From CAWBNS01 sp964445105 (GTDB lineage Bacteria > Chlamydiota > Chlamydiia > Chlamydiales > JAJFMA01): a stretch of 62,692 nt of DNA. The notes under the pieces were generated by a model. The model searched no databases and was not told where the DNA came from. It saw only the letters and a list, made by a program, of their open reading frames with translations. The position numbers and the translations under genes are program-made. The stretch lies in contig CAYUJS010000006.1 in NCBI GenBank assembly GCA_964445105.1, positions 1 through 62,692 on the forward strand, in the 5' to 3' direction. Shown in pieces: positions 51,005 through 59,985 of this stretch (position 1 is the stretch's first letter; each line of letters begins with the position of its first letter).

Positions 51005-52405
51005 TTAAAACTCTGCGTGTCCCGGGTATCTTGGAAAAGCGCAGATGTCTCTGATGTTTTCCATACCGGTGAGAAAGCCGACCAATCGCTCGAAGCCCAC
51101 GCCATAACCCGAATGGGGTACGGAGCCGTACTTGCGCAGCTCCAGGTACCACCAGTAGTTAGCGGGATCGAGTTGGTTGTCATGCAGCTTTTTTTCCAGT
51201 ACATCAAGACGCTCTTCCCGCTGGCTGCCTCCGATAATTTCACCAACGCGTGGGACGAGTACATCCATAGCGGCAACGGTTTTATCATCCTCGTTGTTAC
51301 GCATGTAGAAGGCTTTGATGCCTCGAGGGTAGTCGGAAACAATCAAAGGACCTTTCACTACCTCTTCCGTCAGGTAGCGCTCATGTTCAGATTGCAGATC
51401 AGTCCCCCATTGAACGGAAAACTCGAAGACCTTACCGGATTTAGTCAAAATGTCCACTGCTTTCGTATAGGTCAAGCGCTCAAACGGCGTCTGCACAATC
51501 TTTTGCAGGCGCGCGATCTGTCCTTCGGCAATAAATTTATCAAAAAATTCCATATCTTCCGCGCAATGTTCCAGCACGTATTTGATGACATACTTTAGCA
51601 AGCTTTCGGCATTTTCCATGTTGTCGTAAATATCTGCAAAAGCCATTTCTGGCTCGATCATCCAGAATTCTGCCACGTGCCGCGCAGTATTGGAGTTTTC
51701 TGCCCTGAAGGTGGGCCCAAAGGTATAAATATCCGACAGAGCACAGGCGAAGATCTCCCCGTTGAGCTGTCCAGACACGGTTAAGAAAGCGGGTTTGGAA
51801 AAAAAATCTTTGGAATAGTCAGCTTTGCCTTCCAGTGTCTTTGGCACGCTGTCTGGATTGAACGCAGTTACATGAAACATCTCTCCTGCCCCTTCACAGT
51901 CGGATGCGGTTATGATCGGCGTCTGCACGTAAAGGAAGCCTCGTTCCTGGTAGAAGCGATGCGTGGCTAAAGCCACAGCGCTGCGCACGCGCGCCACCGC
52001 CCCTAACGTGTTCGTACGGGGGCGCAGGTGCGCAATGCTGCGCAAAAATTCGAACGAATGGCGTTTCTTTTGTAGGGGGTAAGTTTCAGGATCACAGGCG
52101 CCGATCACTTGCAACGCCGTGGCGTGGAGTTCTCGTTGTTGATTTTTGCCCGGGCTAGCACTCACTTTACCGGTCACGACCAATGAGGCGCCCGTGGTCA
52201 GTTCCGCAGGTAGCTCTCCGTTGTAAACAACCTGAAAGTTAGAAACGGTCGAACCGTCGTTTACTTCGATGAAGGTAAAATTCTTTTGCGCGCGCACCGT
52301 ACGCACCCACCCTTTGATGGTGACAGTTTGCCCTTCCCAATCTGGAGACTGTTTGAGGGCGCGTATTTTGACACGTGGCTCACGCGCGTTTGCTAACTGT
52401 TCCAT
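51005..52405 (-). CDS. asnS: Asparaginyl-tRNA synthetase
   Basis: This class II synthetase charges tRNA-Asn directly. The N-terminal OB-fold reads VTIKGWVRTVRAQKNFTFIEVNDGS; the catalytic core has RFYQERGFLYVQTPIITASDCEGAGEMF, the motif 2 region FRAENSNTARHVAEFWMIEPEM, and motif 3 GVGFERLVGFLTGMENIRD. The ITASDCEGAGEMF stretch is the AsnRS form, not AspRS. It has 466 residues. ATG 52405 has GGGGAG upstream, one base after nfo. C. trachomatis lacks asnS and makes Asn-tRNA by amidation, so this gene marks an environmental chlamydia or a transfer. Confidence 0.95.
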   Translation of the reverse strand: MEQLANAREPRVKIRALKQSPDWEGQTVTIKGWVRTVRAQKNFTFIEVNDGSTVSNFQVVYNGELPAELTTGASLVVTGKVSASPGKNQQRELHATALQVIGACDPETYPLQKKRHSFEFLRSIAHLRPRTNTLGAVARVRSAVALATHRFYQERGFLYVQTPIITASDCEGAGEMFHVTAFNPDSVPKTLEGKADYSKDFFSKPAFLTVSGQLNGEIFACALSDIYTFGPTFRAENSNTARHVAEFWMIEPEMAFADIYDNMENAESLLKYVIKYVLEHCAEDMEFFDKFIAEGQIARLQKIVQTPFERLTYTKAVDILTKSGKVFEFSVQWGTDLQSEHERYLTEEVVKGPLIVSDYPRGIKAFYMRNNEDDKTVAAMDVLVPRVGEIIGGSQREERLDVLEKKLHDNQLDPANYWWYLELRKYGSVPHSGYGVGFERLVGFLTGMENIRDICAFPRYPGHAEF

Positions 52406-52406
52406 G

Positions 52407-53285
52407 TTACTCCCCTGCCTTGGCAAATTCTCTTAATTGTTTAATTTCTGTTTCCCATAATTCTAGTCCTCCCGGCGTCTCGAGGTATTTGGGAAGCTCA
52501 CGTGTGCGCGGGTCGGTCATCAACCATGCAAAGCAGTCCATGCCGATTTGCCCCTTGCCCAAGGGTTGATGGCGATCTACTTTCGAGCCTAATCCCTTTA
52601 GAGAGTCATTAAGATGGAAGGCAAAGAGCTTCTCCAGCCCAATGACGCGATCAAACTCTTTGATCGTCTTATCACAAGCTGCGGGTGTGCGCAAGTCATA
52701 TCCAGCAGCAAAAATGTGACATGTGTCGATGCAGACACCTACGCGCACTCGTTTCTCTACGCGCTCGAGGATGTAGGCTACCTGCTCAAAGGTGTGCCCT
52801 ACGCATGAGCCTTGCCCTGCCGTCATCTCCAGCAGTAAGCGCAGCTGGCTGCCTTCTAGCAAAGACTCGTACTCTAATAAGCTTTCGGCAATCAGATCGA
52901 GGCACTGTTGTGGATCCTCTTTTAAAGCGGCGCCGGGGTGAAAATTTAAATAAGCGACGTCGAGCGTCAAGCAGCGCTTGATTTCCTCGGCGAAAGTGCG
53001 TCGGCTCTTAGCCAAATTTTCTGCATCTGGCGCACCCAAGTTAATCAGGTAGCTGTCGTGACTCATCACTTGCTGTAGACCGGTCTCTTTCTTTGTGAGG
53101 TGCCAGGACTTAATCGCCTCGTCATCCAGCCCCTTGCTCTGCCACTGTCTCTGGTTAGCGGTAAACAATTGAATAGTCGTCGCGCCGATTTTACGGCCGT
53201 CGAATAAGGCGTTATACAAGCCGCCTGCACCTGATACATGCGCTCCGATCAGTAGTTTTTCTGCTGGTGTTTTTTTCTTCGTCAT
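52407..53285 (-). CDS. nfo: Endonuclease IV
   Basis: Nfo is a zinc enzyme that cuts at abasic sites in base-excision repair. Key parts: GAHVSGAGGLYNAL at the start, LNFHPGAA, LLEMTAGQGS, VCIDTCHIFAAGYDLR, FHLNDSLKGLGSKVDRHQPLGKGQIG, with zinc ligands (H, E, D, H) in place. It has 292 residues. ATG 53285 follows a GGGG-rich sequence. It is upstream of asnS with one base between. Close to murJ and rpsD it fits the C. trachomatis order mviN-nfo-rpsD (CT624-CT626), with a block inserted here. Confidence 0.95.
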   Translation of the reverse strand: MTKKKTPAEKLLIGAHVSGAGGLYNALFDGRKIGATTIQLFTANQRQWQSKGLDDEAIKSWHLTKKETGLQQVMSHDSYLINLGAPDAENLAKSRRTFAEEIKRCLTLDVAYLNFHPGAALKEDPQQCLDLIAESLLEYESLLEGSQLRLLLEMTAGQGSCVGHTFEQVAYILERVEKRVRVGVCIDTCHIFAAGYDLRTPAACDKTIKEFDRVIGLEKLFAFHLNDSLKGLGSKVDRHQPLGKGQIGMDCFAWLMTDPRTRELPKYLETPGGLELWETEIKQLREFAKAGE

Positions 53286-53427
53286 CCTAATCACCCCTCT
53301 CTCAACAAAAGGCGAGTGTAACAGGAAGCCGACCATTCGAGCAAATAGAGCCGCTGAAAATTGATGGAGATTAAAGCTTCAACGGTTAACATGTCTGTCC
53401 GATCGTGCCCAAAATGAGTCGATATAC

Positions 53428-54174
53428 ATGATGGATCGTGCTTTTTACGGTACTCTGAAAGATTTTTGGTACACGTCACAAAACCACTCTATCGCCTTAC
53501 TTAGAGCAAAAAATGCCGCTCGCACCCGCTGGGTCATCAGACAAATCGCAAGCCATTTTTGGACACAGGCTAGGGTGCTAGATATAAGTTGTGGAGCCGG
53601 TTGGCTGGCGAATTCTTTAGCACTGCAAGGGTATGAAGTCATCGGCTTAGATGGCTCAGCTGCTAATCTGGCTATCGCGCGCAAATATGACGCCACCAAT
53701 AAAGTAAAATACCTCCTAGCCGACCCTAGCGAGTTGCCTTTGCCCGACGCCAGCGTAGAGGTGGTCTGTGCCATGGACATCCTCGAACATGTGCCGGATC
53801 CGGTGAAAATTATTGAGGAGGCGCAGCGAGTACTACGGCCCGGTGGGTTATTTTTGTTCCACACCTACAACCGCAACCTGCTAAGTTACCTGTTTGTGAT
53901 CAAATGTATGGAGCATTTCGTTCGCAACGCTCCCTGTCAAAAACACAGCTATCAACGCTTCATCAAGCCAAAAGAGCTGAGCCAAATGTGCCAACGACAC
54001 GGGCTTAAGCTTAACCATCTAGTAGGTTTTCAACCCAATGTCCGCGGTCACGCTTTCTGGAAGCTGCTACGCACCCGCCTCATCCCGAACGATCTAGAAT
54101 TTGTTTTTTGCAAGAGTTTACTAATGGGGTACAGCGGTGTCGCAAAGAAGGAGCGGCTAAAGAAGGAATGCTAA
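53428..54174 (+). CDS. SAM-dependent methyltransferase (UbiG-like class I)
   Basis: The fold is clear: motif I VLDISCGAGWLANSLALQG, then VIGLDGSAANLAIAR, ADPSELPLPDASVEVVCAMDILEHVPD, VLRPGGLFLFHT. It resembles quinone O-methyltransferases (UbiG) in its loops, but it lacks proof of substrate. Total 248 residues. It is divergent from nfo. ATG 53428 and ATG 53431 are adjacent choices; the ribosome binding site is weak. Its 3' end overlaps the ATPase pseudogene by four bases on the other strand. A menaquinone role is possible. Confidence 0.82.
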   Translation: MMDRAFYGTLKDFWYTSQNHSIALLRAKNAARTRWVIRQIASHFWTQARVLDISCGAGWLANSLALQGYEVIGLDGSAANLAIARKYDATNKVKYLLADPSELPLPDASVEVVCAMDILEHVPDPVKIIEEAQRVLRPGGLFLFHTYNRNLLSYLFVIKCMEHFVRNAPCQKHSYQRFIKPKELSQMCQRHGLKLNHLVGFQPNVRGHAFWKLLRTRLIPNDLEFVFCKSLLMGYSGVAKKERLKKEC

Positions 54175-55406
54175 AGGAGCTTCCAAGGGATAGTAAGCGG
54201 CATCTCATCGATTGGATAGGCTTGGTCGCCGGCGTAGATGACGAACCCGGGCATCACTTCATTGTTAGCGTAAGTGTACCGGAAGGCTTTGGGGCCTCTC
54301 AGGTCACCTTTAGTCAGATTAGTTTTACATTTAATTTCGATCGGATACAGCCTCCCACCCCGCTCTAGAAAAAGATCAACTTCAGCACCGCCCGATGTGC
54401 GCCAATGGTAAGCATTTGGGGGCACTGCGAGCGTAGCAAACTGCTGGTGGATGCAGTTTCACCATCCAAGTCTCGAAGAGAGCGCCTGGCTTCGGATTGA
54501 CCGCTAAGCTTTGCGGGGATTCAACTTTTTGCAGGTAGCAAGCAAAACCAGAGTCTTTCAAGTATCCCTTTTTCTTTCCGCTAATACGCTTAATCGTATT
54601 GCCGTGGTAAGGCGGAAGCTCAGACGATTGATAGGTAAAGAAGAGCAAATCCAGCCATCGCCTAGCCTTGTAGGGGAGATGCCAATTTTACGACCGATTT
54701 GCCAAGAGTTGATCTCCTGCGCGGTTAAAGAGGCGCTCATTCCTAAAAACCGATCGAACTCTGCAAGCTGCCGAATATCTTTCTGTGGCCTAACATCATG
54801 GTCGAAACAGTCCTGTAAATAGGATCTAAAGTAGCGGAGAATCTGCGAAGAAGGAAGAGTAATCGTCGCATGAAAGGTACCGCGAAAAAGAAATTCCACT
54901 AGTGAGGGGAATCAAGGTGACAGGGTATTTCGCTGGGCATAAAACGCTTTGGGCTCGCGCAGCTGGTGGGGAAGCCATCCTTGCTTCGACTCCCGCCCCC
55001 ATCATTTCTTGCGGGGGAAGTTATCCAAGTAAAAAATGCCAAGCGACCCGCCATGCTCTCAGCAATCGTGCGCAGCATACTAAAATTTTGCGAGCCGATC
55101 AAAAAATACTGCCCCTTAGCGTCGCTCAAGGTCCATGCGCCGCTTTAAAGCTACCGGCAGCTCCAGCGCGTACTGCATTTCATCGAAGGTCAAAGGCGCA
55201 GGAAAAGTGTCCAGAAAAAAGCCGGGATCCTGCCGGGCATTGAAAATATATTAAATAGGATCAAATACGATGATTTGCGTGCGCGGAAACAGATGCGTAA
55301 GAAGAGTACTTTTGCCCGCTTTGCCCGCACCCAGAAGAAAGATGGCTTTGAAGTACTTAACAGATTCTAGAATCTGTGCTTCGAGATGGCGAGACAAATA
55401 ACGCAT
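54171..55406 (-). pseudogene. Broken AAA ATPase with DUF4143 domain
   Basis: On the minus strand, pieces of one ATPase follow each other in shifted frames: MRYLSRHLEAQILES and LLGAGKAGKSTLLTHLFPR (Walker A) from 55406, a stop after VFDPI, then LDTFPAPLTFDEMQYALELP (Walker B), GQYFLIGSQNFSMLRTIAES, RGTFHATITLPSSQILRYFR, LTAQEINSWQIGRKIGISPT and finally RTSGGAEVDLFLERGGRLY to 54171. At least one stop and several frameshifts interrupt it. An intact relative is at 44013-45149. It sits between the methyltransferase and an unknown gene, inside the nfo-murJ interval. Confidence 0.85.
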
Positions 55407-55564
55407 ATACCTTGTAGATCAGGGATGCTACTGCAATTTTGCAAGGGTTAAAATCCCAAAAATCCTGCGTAAAAGCGGCAGCCTTTAAGCATTTTCGGCT
55501 ACTATTGAACAATAATCGGAATCCACCTATCCTCACCTATTTATCCTCTACAGTAGAGCTGGGC

Positions 55565-57367
55565 ATGATCGACCGATTTGTTAACGCCGTTTCATCTAAG
55601 GACCTAAGTTGGCGCCCTACATGTATAAGACACCAGACCATCAGCGCGCTGGTAGATGCGATCTCAAGGGGCGGTTTGATCGGCCATTGCGCGCTGATTG
55701 AGCGCGACATGCTTCTCGGCGTGCATCGGCTTAATCTAGCCCAGCACCAGCACGAAGCAATAGAAACCACTGTCGAGTATGCCAGCGAGGTTTTTGGAAA
55801 AACAATTCCCGGTAAATGGGCGCATCTCGTCTTGTATAGCCCGCACCTGCTCGGGCTGGCAGCGTCAGTCATCGATAAGCGAAATCACCCACATGTCAAG
55901 AGCACGATTGTCTTGGCGCAAAAACAGATCTTGAACCTCTGCCAGGCGATCACAGTTGCCATCGCTGCGCGCCAAATTTTTCGACGAGATTACTCAGGCT
56001 TTGTAGTGATCGCTTGTCTCGTTGCAGCTTGGGCTGCGCGCAATGAGTGGATTTCGCCCAAAGCAGGCGATCTGCTGGATGAAAGCTTTGGGCTGATTTC
56101 CGGAGCCTATACCATTTACTCAGGCAATCTCCTCGACCGCAGCCTGGCCACCTTACGCATGGTCGATCAATTATGGCAGCGGCTGCCGACCCACCCAAAA
56201 CAAGATATGCAAGGGGTGCTAGAGCATGGAATTGACGAGATCCACCTCACCGCCCCCAAGGAATCGTCAGAGCCCTTAACAGCAGACTTTAAACAACTTG
56301 AAGCATGGTTCGCTGAGTGGAAAAGATCGGTACCCCAAGACGAGCTCGCATTAAAAATAACGCAGAATGATACAAAAGCGAAACTTGGCCAAGAAGCTCA
56401 GTCAGCCCATTATGCGACACACCTACTATGGAAGTTAGCTTGGGAGGATAAGCCCTGGCGCGAAAACCATTCCAATCAAAGCACCGCAGAACTCATCGAC
56501 CACGTTGAGATCGGTCTGAAAAATTTTGTCCAAAGGATAGAGGGCAAACCGCAGACAGATGAGTTACGGCAAAAAGTCGCTTTTGCTGTGCAAGTCATGC
56601 AAAACGCCGAAGTGCCTTTAAGCCAACTTGAAAAAGTGTTTCTGTTTGGCCTCTGTCAGTATCATTGTCCCCAAGGCGTGCGCGATGAAACCGATGGCAT
56701 ACATTCTATGTGCATGGGCGAATTGCCTGTGCTTTCTGAGGATAAGCAGCTGGCAATTGCGAGGGTCTTGAAATCCCAGCGTCAGTACCTATTCCTTTCT
56801 TTTGTTCAGCAGGTCTACCGCGCATTTTCTTTACGCGGCGTACTGCCTAAGGCTTGGTTGCCAGAGAAAGAGGCACCCAATTTTTGGCTGGACTTTTCCC
56901 TGATGCAGCTATTTTTGGGAGATCGCGACGACCCCCACGCAGAAGATCTGTTTAAAGATCTTGTTGGCGAAGACTTTTTCTTGCATGGCATAGCCCACGC
57001 CCGCGCCCATCTGCCTTTCGAACACCGCTCCGGCCCGGTCTGGCGTACAATCTGGAAGCTCGTCTGGCGTATGCGCGGAATGAACGCTGTTAGGCAGTTA
57101 CGTGAAGGCTACACCAAGGAAGCGCTGGTGACTGCCATCGCCGACCTCATCAAATCGGAAGTCACTACAGCTAAGCAAGCCCAACGAGATCAGTGGGAAA
57201 ACTGGTTAAAAGAATCAGGCAAGTTTAGTGGCTGGCACAACTGTGTGGAGCTACGAGCTAGCTCAGTTAAGAAAGAGCAAGAAGATGAAGAGCAATATGA
57301 CCTTAAGCAGCCTTACGCCTTATTGCTAGCAGAACGAGAGCTTAGGGAAGCTGGCATTCTGTCCTAA
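55565..57367 (+). CDS. Hypothetical protein, about 600 residues
   Basis: I recognise no family. The protein starts MIDRFVNAVSSKDLSWRP if ATG 55565 is used (the frame is open back to 55439). It is mainly helical, with a moderately hydrophobic stretch near 125-160 (TIVLAQKQILNLCQAITVAI, then GFVVIACLVAAWAARN), a charged middle and a distinctive Cys segment FGLCQYHCPQGVRDETDGIH near 385-405. The charged C-terminus ends ERELREAGILS. There is no signal peptide. It may be an effector, but nothing proves secretion; no ligase motif that I could confirm is present. It precedes murJ on the same strand with a 164-base gap. Confidence 0.72.
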   Translation: MIDRFVNAVSSKDLSWRPTCIRHQTISALVDAISRGGLIGHCALIERDMLLGVHRLNLAQHQHEAIETTVEYASEVFGKTIPGKWAHLVLYSPHLLGLAASVIDKRNHPHVKSTIVLAQKQILNLCQAITVAIAARQIFRRDYSGFVVIACLVAAWAARNEWISPKAGDLLDESFGLISGAYTIYSGNLLDRSLATLRMVDQLWQRLPTHPKQDMQGVLEHGIDEIHLTAPKESSEPLTADFKQLEAWFAEWKRSVPQDELALKITQNDTKAKLGQEAQSAHYATHLLWKLAWEDKPWRENHSNQSTAELIDHVEIGLKNFVQRIEGKPQTDELRQKVAFAVQVMQNAEVPLSQLEKVFLFGLCQYHCPQGVRDETDGIHSMCMGELPVLSEDKQLAIARVLKSQRQYLFLSFVQQVYRAFSLRGVLPKAWLPEKEAPNFWLDFSLMQLFLGDRDDPHAEDLFKDLVGEDFFLHGIAHARAHLPFEHRSGPVWRTIWKLVWRMRGMNAVRQLREGYTKEALVTAIADLIKSEVTTAKQAQRDQWENWLKESGKFSGWHNCVELRASSVKKEQEDEEQYDLKQPYALLLAERELREAGILS

Positions 57368-57531
57368 CAGCCAGCATTTTTGCTAAAAAAGAGCGGGCTT
57401 AGCCAGGGACGGTAGGTTTAGTTGGTAGCAAATTCGTGCCTTAGTTCTGGTAAATGTCTGTTTGCTGTTTTTAGTAGAAATTCTTGGTTTAGGACTGGAG
57501 AAATTTACAACTTCTAGACAGAATATGGGGT

Positions 57532-59121
57532 ATGCAAGAAACAACCCACCAGATTTTCCAGCGCGCCAGCCATTTTTTCTCGGGCACCATGGTGAGCCGC
57601 ATCACGGGCCTGATCCGAGACGTACTAATGGCCTCGGCATTTGGCACCGGGGCGTCTGTAGCAGCGTTCTTTGTAGCTATTCGTCTAGCCCACCTGCTGC
57701 GGCGCCTGCTTGGCGAAGGCGCCATGGCCGCAGCGTTTGTGCCTCTCTTCGAGGGGCTGCGCGTCAGGGCACCAAACGAGGCCACGCAATTTTTTCGCGA
57801 CCTGGTCTGTGCGGTCTTCTGGCTGCTTACCGGCTTAACAATCGTGGGAATGCTCGTGCTGGCTACATGCGTGCAAGCGGGCTGGCTGACACAGGGAACC
57901 AAAGAAATCATCAAGCTAGTTTTGATCATGCTGCCCGGCTTGCCGTTCATCTGCCTCTTCGGACTCAACGCTTCTTTACTGCAGTGCGAGGGCAAGTATT
58001 GGCTGGTGGGCGTAGCGCCTGCAGCGTTCAACCTTCTTTGGATTGTCGGCATTTTATGCCTATGGATAATGCCGGAAAACAGTGCGATGCCCTACCTATC
58101 TGTTTTTATTATCCTAGCATGCCTCGCCCAATGGGCAACTACCTGGAGAGCCACCAAGCAGGCCGTCGGCCTGAGCGTCGTAGATTGCTTATGGCCGCCA
58201 CAGTTTAGCTCTAAAGAACTTTTAAACCTCTCCCGCGCTCTGAGCCTAGGCGTGATTGGCATCGCAGCCACACAAATCAATAGCGCGTTGGACGGTATTT
58301 TTGCGCGGCTAGCCTCCGATTCGGGGCCCGCCTACCTTTGGTACGCCATCCGCGTACAACAGCTGCCTCTGGCCCTTTTCGGCATCGCGCTCAGTGGCGC
58401 ACTGCTTCCGCCACTGTCCAGGAGTTTCCACCGCGGCGATTTGACAGCAGCAAAAAACTACCTCGATTATGGCATGCGCCAGTGTCTCGTTTTCCTATTG
58501 CCCATGACCTTTGCCTTGTTGGCTATCGGCGGCGAGGGGCTAAACCTCGTGTTCGGCCACGGGGATTTTGCGCCGGCCTCGACGCACGAAACGCTGCTGT
58601 GCCTCTGGGGCTACAGCCTCGGCCTCTTGCCCGCTGGTTGGGTGCTGCTGTTAGCGCCGGCTTTCTACGCACAAAAAAACTACAGGATCCCATCTGTTAC
58701 CGTGCTGGGGACAGTCGGCTTGAACGTGGGGTTAAACTACTTACTAGTTTGCCATTTTGGCCTCGGTGCCACTAGCGTCGCCATTGCCACTAGCGCTTCT
58801 TCATGGATAAACTTCTTCGCCTTGGATTACCTATTGAAAAAACGAATCGGCGGTGGGGTCTCCCAAGCCATGCAACAAGCTACCTTAAAAACGCTAATTG
58901 CCTCTTTATTAGCTGCAGGCGCCGTCATCGCTATACAAAGTCTAAATGGCCATCCCAGTTTGATTAGTTGGTCGCTTGGTTTTCCGCGCGGATTTACCCA
59001 ACAGTCTTGGCAGCTAGCACAGGTAGGCGTCACTTTCGCTCTAGTCTATTTCCTCGCTGCCTGGCTGCTGCGCATCCAGGAATACAAGGATCTGGCCAGG
59101 GCTCTCCGCAGAAATAACTAG
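57532..59121 (+). CDS. murJ: Lipid II flippase MurJ
   Basis: MurJ flips lipid II across the inner membrane for peptidoglycan synthesis. The 529-residue protein has about 14 hydrophobic segments and the family features FFSGTMVSRITGLIRDVLMASAFG, FFVAIRLAHLLRRLLGEGAMAAAFVPLF and FGIALSGALLPPLSR. ATG 57532 has an AT-rich, weak upstream signal. It corresponds to C. trachomatis mviN (CT624), next to nfo and rpsD. It converges on rpsD with a perfect hairpin between. Retention agrees with the L,D-transpeptidase and SpoIID genes in indicating some peptidoglycan. Confidence 0.93.
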   Translation: MQETTHQIFQRASHFFSGTMVSRITGLIRDVLMASAFGTGASVAAFFVAIRLAHLLRRLLGEGAMAAAFVPLFEGLRVRAPNEATQFFRDLVCAVFWLLTGLTIVGMLVLATCVQAGWLTQGTKEIIKLVLIMLPGLPFICLFGLNASLLQCEGKYWLVGVAPAAFNLLWIVGILCLWIMPENSAMPYLSVFIILACLAQWATTWRATKQAVGLSVVDCLWPPQFSSKELLNLSRALSLGVIGIAATQINSALDGIFARLASDSGPAYLWYAIRVQQLPLALFGIALSGALLPPLSRSFHRGDLTAAKNYLDYGMRQCLVFLLPMTFALLAIGGEGLNLVFGHGDFAPASTHETLLCLWGYSLGLLPAGWVLLLAPAFYAQKNYRIPSVTVLGTVGLNVGLNYLLVCHFGLGATSVAIATSASSWINFFALDYLLKKRIGGGVSQAMQQATLKTLIASLLAAGAVIAIQSLNGHPSLISWSLGFPRGFTQQSWQLAQVGVTFALVYFLAAWLLRIQEYKDLARALRRNN

Positions 59122-59138
59122 CCATTGAAAAACCAAAG

Positions 59139-59162
59139 GGCCACAGAGGTTCCTCTGTGGCC
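59139..59162. terminator. Hairpin between convergent murJ and rpsD
   Basis: GGCCACAGAGG (59139-59149) pairs perfectly with CCTCTGTGGCC (59152-59162) around a TT, giving an 11-base stem. It lies between the stops of convergent genes and can serve both. Confidence 0.75.
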
Positions 59163-59185
59163 AAAGAATTGAAACTAACCCGAAC

Positions 59186-59806
59186 TTAGGTGGTGTGCGC
59201 CAAGAAATCGCAAATTTCAGGTACTTTAATTTCGATAGGCCATGGAATCTGCTCCATACTTGGGAGAGCGATCAATTCACCAGAGCATTTGTCTCCGTCT
59301 AATCTGAGATAATCAGGCACTTGTCTGATGGGGCTATTCACACCTTCTTGGACCAGCCGCAGGTTACGGGAAGCCTCTTTCACTGAAATGACCATGCCAG
59401 GCTGCACTTGAAACGAACGGCGGTCAACTTTTTTGCCATTCACCTGAATGTGACCGTGAGAAACTAACTGATGAGCAGCCCAAATGGTAGGCGCCAGCTT
59501 TAGGCGGTATACTAAGATATCCAGACGGCACTCCAATTGATGAACTAGCTCAGTCGCTGTTTGGCCTGTACGGCGCACAGCTTCTTTGTAGTAGTTGATC
59601 AACTGCTTGTCCGTAATCATGCCGTACAGCGCTTTCAGCTTCTGTTTTTCTTCTAACTGCAGACCGTAGTCGGACTTTTTCCGTCGGCGTGCACCATGCT
59701 GTCCCGGAGGATTAGCTTTGTGCAGCAGCGGATTTCTCAAACGTCCGAAGATATTCACCCCAAAGCGGCGGGCGACACGATTGCGTGGACTTGTATAGCG
59801 AACCAT
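59186..59806 (-). CDS. rpsD: 30S ribosomal protein S4
   Basis: S4 is a primary 16S rRNA-binding protein. The 206-residue sequence shows MVRYTSPRNRVARRFGVNIFG, the basic KANPPGQHGARRRKKSDYG and YGLQLEEKQKLKALYGMITDKQ, followed by the S4 domain CRLDILVYRLKLAPTIWAAHQLVSHGHIQVNGKKVDRRSFQVQPGM. ATG 59806 has a weak GGAG upstream. It is the C. trachomatis CT626 equivalent beside nfo and murJ. An unusual feature is an approximately 40-residue acidic C-terminal extension after the S4 domain (ECLIALPSMEQIPWPIEIKV-like region). Confidence 0.96.
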   Translation of the reverse strand: MVRYTSPRNRVARRFGVNIFGRLRNPLLHKANPPGQHGARRRKKSDYGLQLEEKQKLKALYGMITDKQLINYYKEAVRRTGQTATELVHQLECRLDILVYRLKLAPTIWAAHQLVSHGHIQVNGKKVDRRSFQVQPGMVISVKEASRNLRLVQEGVNSPIRQVPDYLRLDGDKCSGELIALPSMEQIPWPIEIKVPEICDFLAHTT

Positions 59807-59985
59807 TCTTGCTCCTAAATGCAGAGAGATCTCAATGCTTTACTCATTACAAAGCGCAATTATTACACAGCTTTGCCTTTTTCTCAACCTAAAAACCGCA
59901 TTGAACCGCTAAGGCACAAAAAACCTATAAATAATTTTACAATTTGCACCACCTTCGCTTAGTGTGCAAATGGAGATCACAGCAT

